Part shown: positions 6,891-10,725 of the stretch, piece by piece | Layout: every line of letters begins with the position of its first letter | Numbering within the stretch: the stretch's first letter is position 1 | Origin: CAYLZO01 sp964387775 | GTDB taxonomy: Bacteria; Chloroflexota; Anaerolineae; JAAYZQ01 | DNA: 10,725 bases | Direction of reading: 5' to 3' | NCBI GenBank assembly: GCA_964387775.1 | Contig: CAYLZO010000191.1 | Location: forward strand, 1 to 10,725 | Translations under genes and position numbers: made by a program | Notes under the pieces: generated by a model | The model's database searches: none | Seen by the model: only the letters and a program-made list of their open reading frames with translations | Told to the model about the DNA's origin: nothing

Positions 6891-9800
6891 TCAGCGCTGA
6901 ACCAGGGGCAGATATACAAAGTACTCGAAGGCGATCCCCTCGGGCACCTGGAGCACTGCCCCGCCCCCCTCCTGGGGCCGGAGCGGCTCGGCTGCGTCCA
7001 GGACGAAACGGGCGCCAGCGCTCGGATTGACCGTGGCGGTGACCAGGTAATGCCCGGCGCTTGCCTGGCTCGTATCCAGGTGGAAGGCGAAACTGCCGAC
7101 GGCATCTACCTGGATGGCGCCCAGCGTGTGCCCGTTGACGACGACGGTGGCCGTGCCGTCCGGCGGATAGTCGGTCCCGGTCAGCTTGAAAAAGCTGCCG
7201 GGGCTGCCGGTGGCATAGTTGACCGCCAGGCTGGCCGGCGGCGCCGTGGTGCTCCAGCGGGCGATGAACCACGAAGGCCGGCCGCCGGCTGTGCCGAAAT
7301 GGCCGCCGGCGTACACGCTCTGCGTGTGGCTGTCAAAGGCCAAAGCGCCGACCCGGGGGTAGGTGAGATAGTCCTCGACGCCGTCCACCCCCGAACCCAA
7401 TGCCGACCAGCCGGCCCCATCCCACTGCACCACGTAATTCGCCGGGGCTCCCCCGGCCGTGGTGAACCTGCCGCCCACGTACAGCACGTCGTTGCCATCG
7501 AGGGCCAGTGCATTCACCGGCGCATCCAGGCCGCTGCCCAACGCCGACCAATTGGCCCCATCCCACCGGGCGATGTGGTTGACCGGCAGCCCGCCGGCCG
7601 TGTCCATGTCGCCGCCAGCGTAGAGGTTATCGCTGCTGTCCACGGCCAGGGCTGCGACTCCCATGGGGTAGCCAGCCGTGACGCCCGCGCCCAGCGGCGA
7701 CCAGGTGGCGCCATCCCATTGCGCGACGTAGTTGGCGGTTGCGCCGCCGGCCACGTTGAAACCGCCGCCGGCATAGAGGTTGCCGCTGCCATCCAGGGCC
7801 AGGGCGCGCACGCGCCCATTGACGCCGCTGCCCAGGGCATGCCAGCTCGTGCCATCCCAGCGGGCGATATTGTTTGCGCTCACCCCACCGGCCGTGGTGA
7901 ATTGGCCGCCGACGTAGAGATTTTGCGTGCTGGCGTCAAAGGCCAATGCCTCGACCATGCTGCTGCTGACGCCGCTGCCCAAGGCATGCCAGCTCGTCCC
8001 GTCCCAGCGAGCTATATGGTTTGCGCTCACCCCGCCGGCCGTGGTGAATGCGCCGCCGACATACACGCTCTGCGTATGGCCGTCCCAGGCCAGGGCCAGC
8101 ACGTAGCCGTCTGTGCCGCTGCCCAGGGCGTGCCAGCTCGCGCCGTCCCAGCGGGCTACGTTGCCGACGCTCGGGCTGCCCGCGTGGCTGAAATGGCCGC
8201 CGGCATACACGTCGTCGCCGGCCTCAACCAGGGCGTATACGTCGTCGTCCAGCCCGGCGCCGAATGCCGACCACTGGCTGCCATCCCACCGTGCGATATA
8301 ACCGAGCAAGGTGGTCCAGTCGGCTGTATAGCCAAACTTGCCCCCGGCATACAGATGGCCCGTCCCATCCAGGGCCAGGACATGCGTATCGCCGCTCAGG
8401 CCGCTGCCCAACGTCGACCAGTCTGTGCCATCCCAATGAGCAATGCGGTCCGCGGTCGCGCCGCCGGCCTGGGTAAAATCGCCGCCGACGTACAGGCCGC
8501 CGCTGCCGTCCAGGGCCAGGGCGCGTCCCCAGTCGTCCAGCCCCAGGCCCAGCGGCGACCAGGCGGCGCCGTCCCAGTGGGCGACATAGTTGGCCGCCGC
8601 GCCGCCGGCGGAGGTGAACGAGCCGGCGGCGTAGAGGCGCTGCGCGCTGGCGTCAAAGGCCAGCGCGTACACCGTGGCGTACGCTGTGCTGCCCACACCA
8701 TCCCCCAACGCCGACCAGCCGTCGGTCTCATCCCAGTGAGCGACGCGGTTCACCGTGATCGCACCGGCGGTGGTAAAGCTGCCGCCGGCGTACAGGGTGC
8801 CCTCTGCGCCGGCGACCAGGGTATAGACAGTGCTGTTCAGGCCCGGGCCCAGCGGCCACCAGCTCGTCCCATCCCAGCGGGCGATGCGGCTGACCGTGAA
8901 GCTGCCCGCCATGGTGAACGAGCCGCCGACGTACAGGTCGCCGTTGCCGTCCACGAGCAGGGTCTCCACCGAACCATCCAGCCCACTGCCCAGGGCCGAC
9001 CAGGTGGTTCCGTCCCACCTGGCAATGTGGTCAGCGCTCACCCCGCCGGCCTCGGTGAAATCGCCGCCGGCATACAGATTGCCGCTGCCGTCCAGGGCCA
9101 GGGCGTTGACCGCGCCGTTCAGCCCGCCGCCGAGGGCCGACCAAACGCGCCGGGAGGCATCCCAACGGGCTACGTGGTTCACGGTCACGCCGCCCTTCTC
9201 ATTCCAACCACCGGCCACGGTAAAAGCGCCGCCGACGTAGAGATAGGCTTGCCCTGAGCCTGCCGAAGGGTCGCCGGCTGCGGCCACGTCCTCCGCGCTC
9301 ATCGGCGTGTCATAGTCGCCCAGCCACACCGGGTTGGCCGGGTCGGAGATGTCGATGATGCGCAGGCCGCCCGCGCTCCCGTCGGCGACGTAGGCGTACC
9401 CGCCGGCCACAGCCAGGCGGCGGGCAGTGCCCGGCGTGTCGTAAGAGCCGATCTGGGTGGGGTGGGCCGGGTCGGCCACGTGGATGATTTGCAGCCCACC
9501 TCCGCTTCCGTCGGCGACGTAGGCATACCCGCCGACCACGGCCACGTCCCGCACCAGGTAAGACAGGATCTCGCTCTGGCCGAAGAGGGTGGGCGACGCC
9601 GGGTCGCTCACGTCCAGGACGAGCAGGCGCGGGCCGGCGCCGATGTAGGCGTACTGGCCCTGCACGGCCATGGCGCGCATCGTTGAAGTTGAGCTCACCT
9701 TTTGAGGTGCGAACCAGGGAGAGGATGTCGGAGTAGAGGGCCGGAATGTCAAAGTTGATCCAGGTGAGCGAGTCGAGGGGAAAGTTGGTGAGGAGTCGGT

Positions 9801-10007
9801 CGAGCAGGGGGCGATCTCGTTGATGCGCTTTTTTTCGCCAAGGCGGCGAGTGGCCGTGCTGATGGTCTCGGCGATGGCGCAGTCAAAGTAGACGCCCGTG
9901 AAGCCGGCGGATTTCAGAGCAGCGTGCAGGGCTACTGCCTGGGCGTGCCACAAATCTTGTGGGTCCAGCAAGCCGACCAGCACCGAGGTGTCTATGGCGA
10001 TGTCCAT
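6891..10007 (-). CDS. Chimeric open frame: PIN-toxin start fused to a 5'-truncated secreted propeller protein with LPLV tail
   Basis: One frame of about 1038 residues is open from the toxin ATG at 10007 to the TGA at 6891. Only the part below about 9680 is a natural protein. It has three LVIVD-type repeats (AYVADGSGGGLQIIHV, GGLRIIDISDPANP), then about 14 repeats with LYVGG-FT-AGG, ARWDG and WSALGSGL, then an Ig-like domain (GSPGSFFKLTGTDYPPDG...TATVNPSAGARF), then FEYFVYLPLVQR. No signal peptide is present, so the native 5' end is missing. The first 67 residues are a PIN domain and the next roughly 43 are out-of-frame PIN sequence rich in S, T and P. An automatic annotation would report a PIN-propeller fusion protein; I consider it a rearrangement product. 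The propeller class suggests an extracellular binding or structural protein. Whether it is expressed is doubtful. Confidence 0.7.
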   Translation of the reverse strand: MDIAIDTSVLVGLLDPQDLWHAQAVALHAALKSAGFTGVYFDCAIAETISTATRRLGEKKRINEIAPCSTDSSPTFPSTRSPGSTLTFRPSTPTSSPWFAPQKVSSTSTMRAMAVQGQYAYIGAGPRLLVLDVSDPASPTLFGQSEILSYLVRDVAVVGGYAYVADGSGGGLQIIHVADPAHPTQIGSYDTPGTARRLAVAGGYAYVADGSAGGLRIIDISDPANPVWLGDYDTPMSAEDVAAAGDPSAGSGQAYLYVGGAFTVAGGWNEKGGVTVNHVARWDASRRVWSALGGGLNGAVNALALDGSGNLYAGGDFTEAGGVSADHIARWDGTTWSALGSGLDGSVETLLVDGNGDLYVGGSFTMAGSFTVSRIARWDGTSWWPLGPGLNSTVYTLVAGAEGTLYAGGSFTTAGAITVNRVAHWDETDGWSALGDGVGSTAYATVYALAFDASAQRLYAAGSFTSAGGAAANYVAHWDGAAWSPLGLGLDDWGRALALDGSGGLYVGGDFTQAGGATADRIAHWDGTDWSTLGSGLSGDTHVLALDGTGHLYAGGKFGYTADWTTLLGYIARWDGSQWSAFGAGLDDDVYALVEAGDDVYAGGHFSHAGSPSVGNVARWDGASWHALGSGTDGYVLALAWDGHTQSVYVGGAFTTAGGVSANHIARWDGTSWHALGSGVSSSMVEALAFDASTQNLYVGGQFTTAGGVSANNIARWDGTSWHALGSGVNGRVRALALDGSGNLYAGGGFNVAGGATANYVAQWDGATWSPLGAGVTAGYPMGVAALAVDSSDNLYAGGDMDTAGGLPVNHIARWDGANWSALGSGLDAPVNALALDGNDVLYVGGRFTTAGGAPANYVVQWDGAGWSALGSGVDGVEDYLTYPRVGALAFDSHTQSVYAGGHFGTAGGRPSWFIARWSTTAPPASLAVNYATGSPGSFFKLTGTDYPPDGTATVVVNGHTLGAIQVDAVGSFAFHLDTSQASAGHYLVTATVNPSAGARFVLDAAEPLRPQEGGGAVLQVPEGIAFEYFVYLPLVQR
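7253..9247 (-). repeat. About 14 coding tandem 'WDG' propeller repeats of about 141 bp
   Basis: Each unit encodes LYVGGxFTxAGG, then NxIARWDGTxW, then ALGSGLxxxVxALALDGSGN. They resemble the delta-60/DUF5122 class, though I cannot confirm the family. Units 8-10 (about 7790-8160) are the most alike at the DNA level, sharing blocks such as GGCATGCCAGCTCGT and GCGCTCACCCC, which indicates recent expansion. Unit 7 (near 8280-8340) is atypical (GYTADWTTLLG) and unit 14 is incomplete. The regular spacing also produces a 1041-codon open frame on the opposite strand. Confidence 0.85.
9248..9270. repeat. Short interspersed-repeat-like element inserted in frame at a domain boundary
   Basis: On the minus strand it begins CCCTTCGGCAGGCTCAGGGC and continues AAG; it translates in frame as DPSAGSGQA. 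The ends CCCT and AGGG are complementary. It closely resembles the dispersed CCCTTCGACAAGCTCAGGGC-type repeat that I recall from many bacterial genomes and metagenomes (recollection, not a search). It sits exactly between the last LVIVD repeat (EDVAAAG) and the first WDG repeat (YLYVGG). Confidence 0.5.
9676..10007 (-). pseudogene. PIN-domain (VapC-like) toxin, frameshifted and 3' truncated
   Basis: The ATG at 10007 overlaps the antitoxin stop by one base (TGATG), typical of toxin-antitoxin pairs. PIN ribonucleases use a cluster of acidic residues: D6 in IDTSVLVGLL and E47 in CAIAETISTATRR are present, and a later Asp appears in GELNFNDA. After P67 the sense frame is lost. Adding one C to the run at 9807-9811 restores LLDRLLTNFPLDSLTW, INFDIPALYSDILSLV and GELNFNDA, ordinary PIN sequence. 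At about 9676-9680 PIN homology stops and the LVIVD propeller begins, so about 20-25 C-terminal residues are missing. Two independent lesions make it almost certainly inactive unless the frameshift is a sequencing error. The antitoxin remains intact. Confidence 0.8.
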
Positions 10008-10264
10008 CACCAGTCCTCGTCGTAGAGAGCTTCCGAGTCTTTCAGCGCATCACCGCCGGCGGGCATGGAGCCTATCAACGGTTCAAGCATGGAAAGGGGT
10101 TGGGAGCGCGTTGGGTACAGTGTGCGAGGCAGGGTAGGGACAGCCTGTTCAGCGGCTTTCGGCATCAAGACCGTGACCGTAAGCCGAGTATGCTCAGGAA
10201 GATCGAGCGGTTTCAGCAGGCGCAAAACACCTTCTTCGTATATCACTGGGACTTGATAGTTCAT
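10007..10264 (-). CDS. AF2212/DUF104-like antitoxin of a PIN-toxin pair
   Basis: The protein has 85 residues. The ATG at 10264 has AGGAG five bases upstream; an earlier in-frame start near 10294 is not supported. The N-terminal motif VIYEEGVLRLLKPLDLPEHT is characteristic of the AF2212-like (DUF104) antitoxin family, which forms a small beta-barrel and usually precedes a PIN-domain toxin. The C-terminal part (about 40-85) ending GGDALKDSEALYDEDW is the likely toxin-binding segment, judged from position only. The TGA overlaps the toxin ATG. With the toxin broken the module is probably an orphan antitoxin that could neutralise related toxins elsewhere (inference). Autoregulation of the promoter at 10285-10313 is likely for the class but not shown. 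Confidence 0.85.
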   Translation of the reverse strand: MNYQVPVIYEEGVLRLLKPLDLPEHTRLTVTVLMPKAAEQAVPTLPRTLYPTRSQPLSMLEPLIGSMPAGGDALKDSEALYDEDW

Positions 10265-10284
10265 CTCTACTCCTATCATCAGGA

Positions 10285-10313
10285 TTTCTATCACAATCCC
10301 TGCCGTGTGGCAA
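10285..10313 (-). promoter_or_regulatory. Predicted promoter of the antitoxin-toxin operon
   Basis: On the minus strand TTGCCA (10313-10308) is followed after 17 bases by TAGAAA (10290-10285); 20 bases then separate it from the antitoxin ATG. The -35 box matches five of six consensus bases and the -10 box four of six. It overlaps the beginning of the plus-strand small ORF at 10305. Confidence 0.4.
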
Positions 10314-10481
10314 GAGGCACAGATCGACGGAAACCTGGACCGGCTGCAACTACGCCAGGGAGGGCACGAGCGCGAGTTGTGGCACGCGGTGGCGATGATG
10401 CAGAGGCGGGCATTGGCGCCGGGCGATCACCAGACGGGGCGAGTGATCGATCTCTCGTCTGACAGGGAGTGTGAGCGATGA
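10305..10481 (+). CDS. Small hypothetical ORF upstream of and overlapping the DUF3102 gene
   Basis: The frame reads VWQEAQIDGNLDRLQLRQGG, then HERELWHAVAMMQRRALAP, ending VIDLSSDRECER with a TGA at 10479-10481 that overlaps the next ATG (ATGA). Its composition looks coding and the overlap suggests translational coupling. The GTG at 10305 has no ribosome site, and the frame is open further upstream across the antitoxin promoter region, so this may be the 3' end of a gene cut by arrival of the toxin-antitoxin segment. With the GTG it would have 58 residues, mostly helical and charged. I recognise no family. Confidence 0.45.
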   Translation: MWQEAQIDGNLDRLQLRQGGHERELWHAVAMMQRRALAPGDHQTGRVIDLSSDRECER

Positions 10482-10725
10482 ACGATCTGTACGCCAGCCT
10501 GGACATCGAGGCCCGCATCGTCGTCCAGCAGCGCACCAGCGAGATCAGGACCCTGATGCAGCGCACGGCCCAAGACCTGGTCGAGATTGGACAGAAGCTC
10601 GTCGAGGTCAAGGCGCGGCTGGGGCACGGGCTGTTCGGCGCCTGGCTCCAGGCCGAGTTTGAGTGGAGCGAGCGGACGGCGCAGCGCTACATGTCCGTGG
10701 CCCAGGCTTTCAAATCCGACACGGT
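10478..10725 (+). CDS. DUF3102 domain protein (3' end outside window)
   Basis: The ATG at 10478 has AGGGAG eight bases upstream. The 82 visible residues show the DUF3102 core: an amphipathic helix (VVQQRTSEIRTLMQRTAQDL), then VEIGQKLVEVKARLGHGLFG, then WLQAEFEWSERTAQRYMSVA. The pattern I-G--L-EVK--L-HG-F--WL--EF-WSERTAQRYM is diagnostic. Family members are common on plasmids, phages and other mobile DNA and are often thought to act near DNA, but their biochemistry is not established. In some relatives a helix-turn-helix or long coiled coil follows; that part is outside the window. Its place next to a toxin-antitoxin pair suggests a mobile or formerly mobile region starting here. Confidence 0.85.
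   Translation, partial: MNDLYASLDIEARIVVQQRTSEIRTLMQRTAQDLVEIGQKLVEVKARLGHGLFGAWLQAEFEWSERTAQRYMSVAQAFKSDT

Noticed and set aside
6132..9257. Plus-strand open frame of 1041 codons
   Set aside because: It is antisense to the response regulator and propeller genes, has no recognisable domain, and its openness follows from high GC and the regular coding repeats.

Overview
The window looks like a GC-rich Chloroflexota chromosome or metagenome contig (Anaerolineae, Caldilineae or Ardenticatenia type). This is inferred from large secreted propeller and Ig-like proteins whose C-termini end in a short Y-L-P-L-V-x-R type motif, a habit I associate with that phylum. A NarL-type two-component pair and a DUF3102 gene beside a toxin-antitoxin pair fit that background but do not prove it. 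I saw no rRNA, tRNA, CRISPR array or transposase.

Layout. (1) 1-3175, plus strand: the 3' end of a secreted protein with an Ig-like C-terminal domain, then an intact 918-residue exported protein with twelve Kelch repeats and a TolB/PD40-like domain. The two are closely coupled. (2) 3176-3741: a wrecked region. It holds a signal-peptide start that leads nowhere, the tail of a minus-strand PKD-like protein, the tail of a plus-strand DUF11-like protein, and three inverted repeats. The two tails point away from each other and share about 40 bp. (3) 3742-5310, minus strand: an intact lipoprotein whose C-terminal domain is paralogous to the gene at the left edge. (4) 5352-6845, minus strand: an intact LuxR/NarL-type response regulator followed, with an 8-bp overlap, by a histidine kinase. 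The kinase stops just after its phospho-acceptor histidine and is joined out of frame to the tail of a cupredoxin-like LPLV protein. (5) 6891-10007, minus strand: one long open frame that is really a chimera. Its first third-of-a-kilobase is a broken PIN-domain (VapC-like) toxin; the rest is a 5'-truncated secreted protein with LVIVD repeats, about 14 'WDG' repeats, an Ig-like domain and an LPLV tail. (6) 10007-10264, minus strand: the intact partner antitoxin (AF2212/DUF104-like) with a plausible promoter. (7) 10305-10725, plus strand: a small ORF overlapping the start of a DUF3102 gene that runs off the right edge.

Working picture. Intact genes (Kelch protein, lipoprotein, response regulator, antitoxin, DUF3102) alternate with chimeric wreckage. 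At three separate junctions the piece retained is the 3' part of a secreted gene carrying the LPLV tail. The two strongest observations are the shared C-terminal signature on seven proteins or fragments that otherwise look unrelated (a candidate surface-sorting or anchoring signal) and the repeated capture of 5'-truncated LPLV tails behind broken genes. The second could be genuine rearrangement or assembly chimerism, and reads across the junctions would decide.
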